The position numbers and the translations under genes were made by a program. A DNA stretch of 64,000 nt, from contig NC_088304.1 of assembly GCF_032854445.1 (NCBI RefSeq), positions 9,437,704 to 9,501,703 on the forward strand, written 5' to 3'. Of the stretch, positions 24,228 through 36,780 are shown one piece after another (position 1 is the stretch's first letter; each line of letters opens with the position of its first letter). The notes under the pieces were generated by a model that was not told the origin of the DNA, made no database searches, and saw nothing but the letters and a program-made list of their open reading frames with translations. The stretch is from Liolophura sinensis. Its lineage: Eukaryota; Mollusca; Polyplacophora; Chitonida; Chitonidae.

Positions 24228-24339
24228 ATATACTTAGAACTTTGAAAGTGATTAATGTTAGGTCATCACGTAAATATAAGCGTCATGTCCGACATTCATG
24301 TACCATTCGTAGTGTGTAAAGGGCGTTCCAAGTCGATGA

Positions 24340-24750
24340 TCGCAAGATCCATTTCCAAAACAACGTTTAACACTAGCTCCCAAAGACAAAAGTATGTAAG
24401 AAATTATACAAATAGGAAATAAAGCCGGCAACACACAAGAGAGAAGCGGTCATCAGTTTTCAATGAAGCCAGCTCAGTGGATATTCCAGGCATGAATTCT
24501 ATATCAAAGTTCAAATTCGTAGTCCTTGAATGAATTCCAGGTCAATACCCGCAGTATTTTTAGTAAAATCCGTGTTTTGCCTGATTTGATAAGCTGTCAA
24601 CAAGTTCCTGTTTAGACCACCTCAGTGTATTATATAGACCAATCACCTGAAGGGATTCTGTCTGTGTTCTTGAGTCAAACCATGCGTTAAAGCTGACAGC
24701 ATGTCGTGTTGTAACATACTTTTAGGCTGAACACTGTTGTAATGGCTGGG
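24340..24750 (-). pseudogene. Degraded cassette pieces, including an M1-like exon end
   Basis: The left part (24340-24500) resembles 8360-8500 on the same strand ('ccaaaac.acgt', 'gagaagc.gtcatcagttttca'). On the minus strand 24647-24735 reads 'TTRHAVSFNAWFDS' and ends CCCTTCAG|GTGATTGG, corresponding to exon M1 ('AVRFNEWFDL') and its donor. Only this exon end is recognisable here, so it is a remnant. Confidence 0.4.
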
Positions 24751-24870
24751 TATCAGTTTCTACTTGTAAGTGTACAACACTGGTTAAGTTGGCACCTATT
24801 TTGAGTCTAAGAAATGATGCGGCACTATAGTAACCTTCTTCAATTGCCTGGAAAAATATCTAAATAAAAC

Positions 24871-25012
24871 CTGCAAATCGGTAGGTTGCTGGTAAACCTT
24901 CCTACGTACGGCCGGAGAGGAAGATAGCTGGAATTGAACAGGGACCACATTGGTGGGAGGCTCTTAGATCATTGGGCCGCACTGTCTTCTCCATACGGCC
25001 ATGGAGGACCCC
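24871..25012 (-). mobile_element. SINE-A fragment (head half)
   Basis: Retains 'ggttgctggtaaaccttcct' through 'cgtacggccggagaggaag' to a degraded tRNA-like head ending 'catggaggacccc'. The tail half is missing. Confidence 0.75.
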
Positions 25013-25479
25013 TATGCCGAAAATAATTATCCTCGTAGGTTTTTAACATTCAAACCAAGGTTCAAAAGGCATGTTACCACAGCATCTAATTGTCCCAAGT
25101 GGAAGTGCCTCATTACCATCCACTCCGGTGTATTTTGACTATTGTCAGATAGAATAGTTTATTGACCGAGAAAAATCTAGTCTTTAACCCCCTAGAGAGG
25201 TAGAATGGGTATTGTCCAATATTCCTAAGCGTCAGAAATATCTGAAATATTACTGGGAACCTCGTTAACAAACAATCAATCAAAAGTTATGTGAAATATG
25301 AAGATGACCCATGTAATAAGTCGGCGACCAGCGGGATTATTTCTTTCAGGATCTGTAATATTTGCCCCATGCAGCGCATCGTACAAAGCCATATTCAGTG
25401 ATGGCCGATGGGACGAAGCTGTGCAGCACTGATCTCTGTGTTCCGAGAAAAATGAAAAAGATGGGTTCCGCAAATTGAT

Positions 25480-25560
25480 GCCAGACCTTACGACGTACAA
25501 GGAAGCGAGCATGAGTTGTGAGTGACCTCACAGCGACAGCATTGGTGAGGAAACACTTGG
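25480..25560 (-). mobile_element. SINE-A fragment
   Basis: Short, degraded middle-to-head piece ('acgacgtacaaggaagcgag', 'catgagttg', 'cacagcgacagcattggtga'). Confidence 0.6.
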
Positions 25561-25735
25561 CAAAATCTTTGTTCGAAGTCTTGTGTTATAGTGTAGTCTG
25601 CTATGAATTTAGTTTCGGTGAATGTGGAAAAAAGAATGCTTAATATTTAACAAGAGAAACATTTATAAATATTAAACTTTTGTTATCCTATTACTCGCTG
25701 ATTGTCCTGTCGACATAGGTAGCCCTCGACAATAA

Positions 25736-25993
25736 ATAAATTTATTTATTTATTTATTTATTTGATTGGTGTTTTACGCTTCACTCAAGAACAGCTAGAA
25801 TCATGGTTGGAGAAAACCGGGCAGAGCCCGGCGGATACCCACGACCATTCCAGGTTGCTGGAAGACCTTCCCACGTACGGTCGGAGAGTAAGCCTACATG
25901 AGCTGGACTTGAACTCACAGAGACCGCATTGGTCAGAGGTTCCTGGGACATTACGCCGTGCTGGCGCGCTAACCCCGTCAGCCACGGAGGCCC
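25736..25993 (-). mobile_element. SINE-A, nearly full-length with internal deletion
   Basis: Preceded by an (ATTT)n tail, then 'gattggtgttttacgcttca'. About 25 nt around the 'tttcacttatacgacggcgg' box are deleted. The body and head continue to 'cagccacggaggccc'. No convincing duplication because the flank is simple sequence. Confidence 0.88.
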
Positions 25994-26706
25994 ACAGTAA
26001 TTAAAGAATTATTAAAGTGAGATTTGAGAATGTGAGAAAATGATGTAGAAATGGTAACATTTTGAATTTTTGAAAGTAGAGAAATATTTTCAATGTTACA
26101 TTTCTTAAAGGCATGTAGAATCGATTCTGATTGCCTGAAGTGAGAGATAGGCAAGCCAAGACTATGCCTAGCATAGATTTAATAAAGCGTGATCAATGCT
26201 TCAGTGTTTATCACAGAAAACCCTATGTAAAATGTCAGCCAATCAGTGTCGATTTTGTATCCATTAAAGACATGAACAACACAGTTATCGAACAATAGCG
26301 CACTTACTGATCCCAACCGTTAATGGGAAACGACGTTCTTGTTGAAATTTCTTTACTTGTGATTTGACAGCAGTTTTGTCGATTTATCCTGACAGGATGG
26401 ACATGTGCACAACAAAAAAGTTATTTTCATCTGGGTTTATCGTTTGACAAAGAGAGAAAGTGTCATCTCATATGTTATGGTTTACAATGGACTTAATCTA
26501 CACAATGGAACTGTCAATATTGTTATTTTCCCTCGATGGATACGATCACCTTGTCCCTCTGCGATTAACCCTTTTCAGTCTGAGACAAACTGAAATTCAG
26601 CTAATGATAAAAACTAGCCTTAATGATGAATTCTTCGACTTTTCGAATTTAGTTGAATTTAAATTATCCTAATGAACTGCGGCTGACGTGTGGGCTGTTG
26701 AATCTC
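25994..26706. other. No gene recognised
   Basis: Open frames at 26405-26672 overlap in two phases and show no family signature. Nothing else seen. Confidence 0.45.
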
Positions 26707-29700
26707 GGCACAGCATTACATTGCTGGACATCAGCTGAGAATCTAGACGGTGCAGTGGCACAACATTAAATGACCGAACATCAGCTGTTGATACAGACGG
26801 TGCAGTGGCACAACATTACATGACCGAACATAAGCTGTTAATCTAGTCGGGGCAGTGGCACAACATTATATTGCTGGACATCAGCTTTTGATCTAGACGG
26901 TGCAGTGGCACAGCATTACATTGCTGGACATCAGCTGTTGATCTATACGGGGCAGTGGCACAACATTACATGACTGAACATCAGCTGTTGATCTATACGG
27001 GGCAGTGGCACAACATTACATGACTGAACATCAGCTGTTGATCTATACGGGGCAGTGGCACAACATTACATGACTGAACATCAGCTGTTGATACAGAAGG
27101 TGCAGTGGCACAATATTACATGACCGAACATAAGCTGTTAATCTAGTCGGGGCAGTGGCACAACATTATATTGCTGGACATCAGCTTTTGATCTTCACGG
27201 GGCAGTGGCACAGCATTTCATGACTGGACATCAGCTGTTGATCTATACGGGGCAGTGGCGCAACAATTCATGACTAAACATCAGCTGTTGATCTAGTTAT
27301 GGCAGTCGCACATTACATTGCTGGACATCAGCTGAGGATCTATACGGCCCAATCACACAACATTACATGGCCGGACATCAGCTGTTGATATAGACGGTGC
27401 AATGACACAACATTACACTGCTGGACATCAGCTGTCGACCTGTACGGGGCAGGGAACAACATTACATTGCTGGACATCAGCTGTTGATATAGACGGTGCA
27501 ATGACACAACATTACATGGCCGGACATCAGCTGTTGATCTAGACGGTGCAATGGCTCAACATTACATGGCCGGACATCAGCTGTTGATATAGATGGGGCA
27601 GTGGCACAACATTACATCACTGAACATCAGCTGTCGACCCGTACGGGGCAGGGAACAACATTACATTGCTGGACATCAGCTGTTGATATAGACGGGCAAC
27701 AGTACAACATTACAAGGATGGACATCAGCTGTTGATCTGGACGGAGCAATGGCTCAACATTACATGGCTGGACATCAGCCGTTTATATAGACGGTGCAGT
27801 GGCACAACATTACATAACTGAACATCACCTGTTGATCTATACGGGGCAGTGGCACAACAATTCATGAATAAACATGATCTGTTGATCTACTTATGGCAGT
27901 GGCACAACATTACATTGCTGGACATCAGCTGAGGATCTATACGGTCCAATCACACAACATTACATGGCTGGACATCAGCTGTTGATATAGACGGTGCAAT
28001 GACACAACATTACATTGCTGGACATCAGCTGTTGATATAGACGGAGCAATGGCACAACATTACATTGCTGGACTTCAGCTGTTGATCTATACGGTGCAAT
28101 CACACAACATTACATGGCCGGACATCAGCTGTTGATATGGACGGTGCAGGGGCACAGCATTTCATGACTGGACATCAGCTGTTGATCTGTACGGGCCAGT
28201 GGCACAACATTACATTGCTGGACATCAGCTGTTGATATTGACGGGGCAACAGTACAACATTACAAAACTGAACATCAGCTGTTGATCTATACGGGGCAGT
28301 GGCACAACATTACATGACTGGACATCAGCTGTTGATCTAATCGGGGTAGTGGCACAACATTACATTGCTGAACATCAGCTGAGGATCTATACGGTCCAAT
28401 CACACAACATTACATAGCCGGATATCAGCCGTTGATATAGACGGTGCAATGACACAACATTACATTGCTGTACTTCAGCTGTTGATCTATACGATGCAAT
28501 GACACAACATTACATGGCCGGACATCTGCTGTTCATATGGACGGTGCAGTGGCACAGTATTTCATTACTGGACATCAGCTGTTGATCTGTACGGGGCAGT
28601 GGCACAACATTACATGGCTGGACATCAGCTGTTGATATAAACGGTGCAATGACACAACATTAAATGGCCGGACATCAGTTATTGATATAGACGGGGCAGT
28701 GGCACAACATTACATGACTGTTGATATGGACGGGGCAGTGGCACAACATTACATTTCTGGACATCAGCTGTTGATATAGACGGTGCAATGACACAACATT
28801 ACATGACCGAACATCAGCTGTTAATCTACACCGGGCAATGGCTCAACATTGCATGGCTGCACATCAACTGTTGATCTAGTCGGGGCAGTCGCACAACATT
28901 ACATGGCTGGACATCAGCTATTAATCCAGTCGGGGCAGTGGTGCAACATTACATGGTTGGACATCAGCTGTTGATCTAGTCGGGGCAGTGGTACAACATT
29001 ACATGGCTGGACATCAGCTGTTGATATAGACGGGCAGTGGCACAGTATTGCATGGCTGGACATCAGCCGCTGATCTAGTCGGGGCAGTGGCACAGCATTG
29101 CATGGCTGGACAACACCTGTTGATCTAGTCGGGGCAGTGGCACAGCATTGCATGGCTGGACATCAGCTGTTGATCTAGTCGGGGCAGTGGCACAGCATTG
29201 CATGGCTGGACATCAGCTGTTGATCTAGTCGGGGCAGTGGCACAACATTGCATGGCTGGACATCAGCTGTTGATCTAGTTGGGGCAGTGGTACAAAATAG
29301 CATGGCTGGACATCACTTGTTGACCTAGACGGGGCAGTTGCACAACATTGCATGGCTGGACATCAGCTGTTGATCTAGTCGGGGCAGTGGCACAACATTA
29401 CATTGCTGGACATCAGCTGTTGATCTGTACGGGGCAGTGGCACAGCATTGCATGACTGGACATCAGCTGTTGATCTAATCGGGGCAGTGGCACAGCATGG
29501 CTGGACATCAGCTGTTGATATAGTCGGGGCAGTGGCACAACATTACATGGCTGGACATCAGCTGTTGATCTAGTCGGGGCAGTGGCACAACATTACATTG
29601 CTGGACATCAGCTGTTGATCTGTACGGGGCAGTGGCACAGCATTGCATGACTGGACATCAGCTGTTGATCTAGTCGGGGCAGTGGCACAGCATTGCATGG

Positions 29701-30341
29701 CTGGACATCAGCTGTTGTTCTAGTCGGGGCAGTGGCACAACATTACATTGCTGGACATCAGCTGTTGATCTAGTCGGGGCAGTGGCACAGCATTACATGG
29801 CTGGACATCAGCTGTTGATCTAGTCGGGGCAGTGGCATAACATTGCATGGCTGGACATCAGCTGTTGATCTATTCGGGGAAAGCGGCACAACATTACATG
29901 GCTGGACATCAGCTGTTGATCTAGTCGGGGCAGTGGCACAACATTGCATGGCTGGACATCAGCTGTTGATCTAGACGGGGCAGTGGTACAACATTACATG
30001 GCTGGATATCAGCTGTTGATATAGTCGGGGCAGTGGCACAACATTGCATGACTAGACATCAGCTGTTGATCTAGTCGGGGAAAGCGGCACAACATTACAT
30101 AGCTGGACATCAGCTGTTGATCTAGTCGGAGCAGTGGCACAACATAACATGGCGGGACATCAGCTGTTGATCTAGTCGGGGCAGTGGCACAACATAACAT
30201 GGCTGGACATCAGCTGTTGATCTAGTCGGGGAAAGCTGCACAACATTGCATGGCTGGACATCAGCTGTTGATCTAGTCGGGGCAGTCGCACAACATTGCA
30301 TGACTGGACATCAGCTGTTGATGTAGTCGGGGCATTGCTAC
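26707..30341 (+). repeat. 50-bp satellite array, about 73 units
   Basis: Head-to-tail units of 50 bp with the consensus pieces 'ggggcagtggcacaacatt', 'rcatggctggacatcagctg' and 'ttgatctagtc'. The left half mixes variants ('tagacggtgcaatgacac', 'ctatacggtccaatcacac') and shows multi-unit periodicity; the right half (about 28.9-30.3 kb) is much more uniform. Nearly every unit contains CAGCTG. Open frames in the array (for example 28914-29153 and 30009-30200, minus) arise because three 50-bp units equal 50 codons; I do not call them genes. It is a satellite, not a CRISPR array: units abut with no unique spacers. Confidence 0.95.
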
Positions 30342-30344
30342 ACG

Positions 30345-31846
30345 GCTGTCAGGAGTGAGTGTCTGATTCTAAATTATACATGCCACTTATCCAGATAAAA
30401 GTGTCATTAAAACTGAATTATTGCTTGAGAAACCCAGACGATAAACTGAACCCCAGCAGCTGCGTTTGTAGATCCCCAAAATTGTTCTTAGCGGTCTATT
30501 ATTTCTTCCTCCCACTCCGACCACATGTTAAGGATTGGACTGGAAGGCGGAAATAGGCTATACAATATTTAGCAGTCTGACACCGTTAAAGCGTCCATGA
30601 GAAAGTAATGGGTATGGATAATTAAGTTCCGCCTGGTTTACATTGCAAACAAATGTGTCTGTTTATAATTCCACTGGCATAACGGACGCTGAGAATGAAC
30701 TCCATAGGTTAAACATCGTCCACAGAATGTCATCGTACAGCGTAACTAAATTTGAAAATCGGCATTGTAAATTTTACAATTCAGCGTTTTTACCTACGAA
30801 CTCGTGATTGATATCTTATCGACAATGCAAAGCGAACACAGTCAGTTTTTGACCACTTGGTCTTTATACTGTACATACAATTTGATGAAAACGCCACTGG
30901 ATGGACAACTGGTAAAACAGCATTGATTCAATCAGGTGCAGAGATATCATTAATTATACTGATGTCGTACAGACAAAACAAATCTCTTTACTTTTGGTGA
31001 AGATCAAATATGTTTTGTCTGTTCGATAAAGATCATGCCCTGGCAGAGTCACGCGATCACAACATGCAACGTGTGTTTTTTTCTTCTCTGTAGACACATC
31101 TGAAAAAAAAAAGCCAATAGAGATCATGCAATATGTGGACTGTTGTGTTATCTGCAGCTGAAGAACTAGAAGCCCAAGGCCCAGTCAATGAACGGGTCGC
31201 TGTGTTCTTCACCAAACTGAGGAATGAGTAAGTCAAACACAATCAACCATCCAATCAATTAATCAATTAATTAATCTGTCCTCCTACAAATACCAACATG
31301 TTTTGCAAACTTAGTGAGGGTAAACTTTTCTGGTCAGAAATAAGTTGTGTGCCAGTTTCAGCGAGGCACCTATAATGCAGATCTCCCCTGGTTGCTTGAT
31401 CTGGTTATTAAGGCCGCTTGTGATCGCAGTAAAAGTGATAGAAACATTGCATATCCAGCATTTTATCAGCATTAAAACATGCTATCCTAGGTGACAAGCC
31501 ATCAACAAAAATTTAACATAACGTAAAAACGTAAGCTTCACCCGACGGAATGAGAAGGAGATTTACTGACCAAAAATGAATTGATAGCTTTTTCTAAATA
31601 AATTTGAAACTCTGGAAATGAAGAAATGTACACGACAGTTTCATTTTAATACCCCAGTCACATAAGACTTTTTGTGAGTCTTTGGAGAAAATTAGATCGG
31701 TCTCGCCATTCCATGCAGATAGCATGGGAGACTGAAAAGAATACAATGGGCCTTTAGAATCGAAAGTGTCAGAAGAAACGTAAAAGAGCTTTACACGGTG
31801 ATTTTTAGCTAATCAATCATGGCTGGAAAATTGGACAAGCCGATTA
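30345..31846. other. No gene recognised
   Basis: Unique-looking AT-rich DNA after the satellite. Short open frames only; no supportable feature. Confidence 0.45.
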
Positions 31847-31855
31847 GGCTGTGGA

Positions 31856-32050
31856 ATGTCGCCCTCTTCTCGCACAGGTTCTACTGAAGCCAACATGTCG
31901 TCCTCTTCTCGCACAGGGTCTACTGAAGCCAACATGCCGTCCTCTTCTCGCACAGGGTCTACTGAAGCCAACATGTCCTCCTCTTCTCGCACAGGGTCTA
32001 CTGAAGCCAACATGTCCTCCTTTTCTCGCACAGGGTCTACTGAAGCCAAG
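31856..32050 (+). repeat. 39-bp minisatellite, five units
   Basis: Exactly five 39-bp units start at 31856, 31895, 31934, 31973 and 32012 (each ATG-C/T-C..., 'cttctcgcacagggtctact', 'gaagccaac'). Because the unit is 13 codons, several frames on both strands stay open; plus reads 'SSSRTGSTEANM' repeats (31856-32098) and minus reads 'LASVDPVREEEDM' repeats (31813-32049). There is no independent sign of a gene (no splice context, signal peptide or flanking exon), so coding status is unproven. Confidence 0.9.
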
Positions 32051-32099
32051 ATAGCATCTGGGAGGAGAATGAGGCATCTTCAATCAGTCCAAAATTAAC

Positions 32100-33094
32100 G
32101 GATAGGATTTCACGAATATGAAAGATATTAAATATAATTAAATCGATAATTGATATAATGAGGTGCTACACATTATATCAGAAAATTTACCAGTACCGTT
32201 ATTGTACATACATCTACATCTTACATTTTGCACATAAAGCAAATATTAGGTGTGCATTTTATGTCTCTCAGCTGCTCAGCAGGAATGGGCAAATGTGTGT
32301 ATATAGGATGGCCTAACAAGAATGTAGTACACAATACTGTTGAAATGGCGTAAAAACGTTTGTGCATATATTAACTACACCTGCCATTGTTTATACTTTA
32401 GGCTATAGGGATGACAAATGTGAAAGCACTATGCCGGATTTCGGTTTCCCTTTGTTTTCATAGGTGTCTTTTCTTGATATATATGTTGATTGCTGTTTCA
32501 CCTATAAATGATAACTATTTCAATCTGGCATCAGTCTTGCAATATCTCATGAACTACTAACAGCTGTTCATGCCAAACATTATTCAGTCCAAGCAATAAG
32601 GTTCTAAATAATGCGGCAACAGTGATATAAGTTCTGGAAATCAATCTTTTCTTTTAAAGAAAATGTTTTCACTGCTTATGAAAGTTTTGTGACAGATGGT
32701 AAAACTCTTTTATCTTGTCAGCAAGGTCAGTTGCATGTTCTAGACATGCTGCTGACGTACGTATATAACACACAGAGTAATAAACCATCAATCTGATGGA
32801 ATACTTCATCTAAAATCATTGGGGAAATTAATTGTATGAATTATTTACCACAAAAATGTAAAGAATATTTATGTCGTTGCCCTTAGGTCGTTCCAAAGAA
32901 ACTTTGTCGTCAAACCTTGATGTTTCTTTTCTGAATTTCACTCATGTTTTATAACATTGTCTGGACGATGCGAATGTGAGTTGCTATGTGTGCTTTTTAC
33001 CTGATTTTAATGGCCCTGATTCTTTCCAGACATTTGGTTGTGTATTCCATACAAATATAGTTTCAGTTTTAAGCTCATATACCTTACAAAGACT
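32100..33094. other. No gene recognised
   Basis: AT-rich, only short open frames. Nothing supportable. Confidence 0.45.
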
Positions 33095-33196
<102 letters not shown>

Positions 33197-34010
33197 TGAT
33201 CACACCTCAAAGAAGTCTGGTGATATAAATGTTCACATAACGCTGTTTCAGGGAAGATGCAACCTGGTAATGCACAAATAAAGCAAGCAAAGCTATGAAA
33301 TATATCCGAAGGTAATCGAATTCCTCGTAGCTACTTCTCAAGTTACCCTGAATCTTTGAAGTCGGAAAGATTGAATGCAAATGTAATACTCATTTCCATG
33401 CGGTGTGTATTGTCATAACAGGGGCTAAACCTACTGAGTTATTGCCAAAACACGCCAATACTCTTTGTTATGAGCAACTCTGATGTTGGGTCTTCAATCT
33501 CTACATTACAGACTTTATATACTTGACAATAAACTAATAAACACATCTCTGACGCAGTACCTGATATTCGTATTGTTGTGTTGTGGTTTTGGAAATCTTA
33601 ATCAACCAAAGAAATGTGGAAGTTGCAAATTTTGCGATTAGTTTTTACCCACTTTCTTTTCTATACCTGAGGAATAATTCCAAAATTCATTTTAACTCCA
33701 CAAATTTTAATGAATTTCCACCTTGCTTACCTCCATGCCTAAATAAGTTGATTCTACAAGAGCTTTTTTCATCGCTGAATAGCTAAGTTGTATTTCCCAG
33801 TTAACCTTTCTTTAACTTTAGTCAGCCATATTGCATCCTGGATTAAACAGGTTTGGGGTAAAAGATGTGCTGTTAAATCTCACGCTCTTAATTGCGAAAG
33901 TAACCGCTTCTAAAGCACCGTAGCTGACAAAGACCTAAGAACAATGACCAAAACCGACAATAATTCTCCCTGATGAACAGACAGACAGTTCCTGTGAATC
34001 GAGTCAGTTA
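33197..34010. other. No gene recognised
   Basis: Nothing recognised; the open frame at 33583-33786 is short and lacks features. Confidence 0.4.
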
Positions 34011-34014
34011 ACAG

Positions 34015-34197
34015 TTAATGGCATGAGAATGTCTTCTGAGCTTCAATCCTCAAAAGATCATTAAAAGTGGTGAATTTAAATTCTTTATCTATTTTGTATG
34101 GAGTCTTCGCTGTGTAATCCAATAAAGGGCTGGTGGTCTTACGAAAAGATAAATTGTCCACTGCTTCAGGGCCCCTAAGGTCTGGACAAATGTTCAC
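34015..34197 (-). pseudogene. Exon-like segment M3, copy 1
   Basis: Open minus frame containing 'DYTAKTPYKIDKEFKF' and 'FNDLLRIEAQK'. Two more copies occur at 36640-36780 ('DFTAKTSYKLDE', stop, 'FEFNHVKDFL..SEAQN') and 37620-37880 ('DYTAKASYKIHEEF', then a SINE, then 'FELTPFKDI'). Residues are conserved while bases differ, which points to a former protein-coding exon. The family is unknown to me. Downstream DNA (34200-34340) also resembles the flank of the 37.6 kb copy, so a larger block was duplicated. Confidence 0.45.
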
Positions 34198-34309
34198 ATG
34201 TATTACAAGTTATTGCATAAGGTTTCCTTTGAGTGCTAAATTGTAAATTTTAGTCCATTATGACCGTACTTGTGTAATGCTCCCTAGCTTTCATGGAATA
34301 ATTTATCTT

Positions 34310-34525
34310 GTACTCTTCGAGATTTTGAATTCGGCGTAAACACCTGGGGAAATAAGGAAGAAAAATATTGTTTGCCAGAAGTGTAATGTTTTAATGATTC
34401 TTAAAATTAATTATCTTCTTCTCTTAGAAATCTTGAATTCGGCGTAAAAGCCAGGGGAAATAAGTAAGAAAATATTTTATTGCAAGAAATGCAATGCTTT
34501 AACGAATCTTAAAATTCATTATTGA
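34310..34525 (+). repeat. Tandem duplication, unit about 108 bp, SINE-tail-like core
   Basis: 'gaattcggcgtaaacacctg' and 'gaattcggcgtaaaagccag', each followed by 'gggaaataag.aag', lie 108 bp apart, with the following 'aatg.tttaa.gaatcttaaaatt.att' also repeated. The core resembles the SINE-A tail TTGAGTACGGCGTAAAACACC. Confidence 0.75.
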
Positions 34526-34590
34526 CAGCTCGTAAGAGTTGTTTTAGGGCTACTGTCACTAGACGTATGATTTTCAGCAGGAGTCGCCCG

Positions 34591-34591
<1 letters not shown>

Positions 34592-34678
<87 letters not shown>
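34592..34678. repeat. (TA)n microsatellite, about 43 units
   Basis: Uninterrupted TA repeat; a second shorter run lies at about 34750-34768. Confidence 0.98.
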
Positions 34679-34680
<2 letters not shown>

Positions 34681-34942
34681 AAATAATATTTATGGATGCT
34701 TTAATGCTTTAATGCATCAATCGCATGACAGAATATCCCCCAGGTTCCATATGTATATATATATATATTCTGACACTAATTGGCACGCATTGGCACACTA
34801 TTGAATGAAGCTCCATGTGTTTTTATTTTCACTTAAGACACTATCACCAAGGCACGGTCTTTTCTAGTCGACTGTCGAGGAATCGGAACACAAAAGACAG
34901 TAGAAATCCTTTGCCAATTGGAACACTTGCACGTTTATTTTG

Positions 34943-35201
34943 ATTGATTTATTTATTTGATTGGTGTTTCACGCCGTACTCAAGAATATTTCACTTATAA
35001 GTCGGCTGCCAGCACTATGGTGGGAGGAAAACGAGCATAGCCCGGGGGAAACCCACGATCCATCCGCAGGTTACTGGCAGAGCTTCCCACGTAAGGCGGG
35101 AGAGGAAGCCAGTATGAGCTGGACTTGAACTCATAGCGACCGCACTTGTGAGAGGCTCCTGGGTCGTAGCGCGCTAACCAACTGAGTCACGGAGGCCCCA
35201 T
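34943..35201 (-). mobile_element. SINE-A, near full-length, inserted in a cassette copy
   Basis: Complete from (ATTT) tail to 'ctgagtcacggaggcccca', with a small head deletion. Flanked by CGTTTATTTTG (34932-34942) and CGTTATTTTG (35202-35211). The uninterrupted counterpart is 'caccgttatttggaatatct' at 41150-41170, which shows the pre-insertion sequence of this cassette. Confidence 0.92.
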
Positions 35202-35439
35202 CGTTATTTTGGATATCTTTTCTAAGTACATAGCAATGATACTAGTGTTTAAACCTTCATAAAGACAACTGTCTGTATTATAACAGCGAATTTTAAAAAT
35301 GGGGCACGCCACGGTTAAAAATACATATGAACCGCCTAGAACCGACTGAGCGGGTATGACTTCTTAATGATGGCATAGAGGGATGAAACAGGTGGTTACA
35401 AGTGGATTATTGCGATTTATTTCTCATTATGGGGATATA

Positions 35440-36510
35440 AATATAGCAGCATACCACGTAGGGCTATCGTTAGACGATAGACAAACAATTTCGCCTTCAA
35501 CTGTACAGTTATAGTTAGAGCATGTGTACCCGTGAGAGGTCATCAAGTACATCCTTGTGGAAATCTACATCAGCCTGTTGTGATCGTATTGTTAGCAGAT
35601 TTAGAAATCCGCGTCCTGTGCGTGAACACAAAAGCTGTGAATAATTTCCGGTTAGGACTAGTTAACGGAATTATATAAAACACACACCTGTAGATATTCC
35701 GTCACTGACTTGTGTTTGAAACAAACTATTCGTTAAATATGACGGCGAGTGTGGTTGTTACTGAATTTCCACTGCAGCGTGCATTTGACGTCTTTCCCAC
35801 CACAACTCTAGTGACATTAAGCTCAAATGTCACTGGACCAAGAAATAATGCTACGTTACTGAACTCTGTACAATGATTATGCAATTTGTCAGTTGCAGTA
35901 GCTGCTGTGATTATTTTAATACAATCGGAAATACTGGTTATGGGCGTGGTTTCACAAGCTGTCAAAAAGTATCGGATTCGACCACTTAATTCTTTTCCGC
36001 AAAACACGTACATGTCGGGTTTCTGTTGCTGTCATGGCAAGGTATCAACTTCTACAGAATGACCTCCCTTAAAGTGTCTCCCTAAGACTTGAGACTAAAA
36101 AAATGACTCTTCGCTGATAACATTCTTAAAAGCATTTTTTGGAAACTTGAAATAATCAGGGGAGAATTAGCTAGGTTGCAAAAAAAGTGAGGAAAACCCA
36201 ACTGCCCAGCACACGTGATTCACAAGGATAGGCACGAATAGCTCGGAAGTTCACGCTAATCTCAAAGGATCCCGCATAACTCTCGGAGCTAATGTTTGAG
36301 ACAATCTTTTTTATTTGAGATAATTCTTTTCCAACAGATGGCGCTCGAAGAATCTCTCAGCTTAACGTTACATTCACGGTCAGCTCACCCAGGACACAAT
36401 CTAGGCTTATAGATAGTATAACACAAATCGGTCAAAAAAATTACCCGTGCTATCTGAGGGCCTATCTGACGGACTGGTCAATAAACGCTCATCCTGACAC
36501 AGCCCAACAG
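35440..36510 (-). pseudogene. Exon cassette, minus-strand copy (M1, short intron, M2)
   Basis: On the minus strand an open stretch at 35726-36013 ('ISDCIKIITAATATDKLHNH', 'EFSNVALFLGPVTFELNV', then 'LAVIFNE') forms exon M1; after two stops it ends ATCTACAG|GTGTGTG with the exon boundary at 35688. A 72-bp putative intron (35616-35687, GT...AG, acceptor 'cacgcacag') leads to exon M2, which reads 'FLNLLTIRSQQADVDFHKDV' then 'LDDLSRVHML'. The upstream side (36180-36510) carries the cassette's 5' region. The same arrangement recurs at 37.1-37.4 and 53.3-53.8 kb. In-frame stops make this copy a pseudogene. No known domain recognised. Confidence 0.5.
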
Positions 36511-36613
36511 ATGCGGATGGTCATGGGCTTCTCTAGGGACAGCCAGGTTTCCTCACACCATCATGCTGACTGCCGTTGTAAAAGTAACAACCACAAATCA
36601 AATATAATTAAAT
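36511..36613 (+). mobile_element. SINE-A fragment (tail half)
   Basis: Degraded 'gatgcggatggtcatgggct' through 'caccatcatgctgactgccg' to 'caaccacaaatcaaat'. The tail box 'attcttgagtacggcg' is deleted. Confidence 0.65.
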
Positions 36614-36639
36614 AAATTCCCACGATGCCCATGTTCTGA

Positions 36640-36780
36640 GCTTCACTCTGGGTCAAAAAGTCTTTAACATGGTTGAATTCGAATTATTCATCAAGTTTGT
36701 ATGACGTCTTGGCCGTGAAATCCACTGGAGAGGTTTTGGCGATGAAAACAGAAGAATCGGCTGTCATGACGTGTATCGTC
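36640..36780 (-). pseudogene. Exon-like segment M3, copy 2
   Basis: Minus-strand reading 'TADSSVFIAKTSPVDFTAKT', 'SYKLDE', a TAA stop, then 'FEFNHVKDFLTQSEAQN'. Aligns residue by residue with the 34015-34197 copy across the stop. Adjacent sequence 36790-36870 also matches 51290-51370, placing it within the larger duplicated block. Confidence 0.45.

Noticed and set aside
26707-30341. CRISPR array or protein-coding repeat gene
   Set aside because: Units are contiguous without spacers, the organism is eukaryotic, and the open frames simply follow from the 50-bp period.
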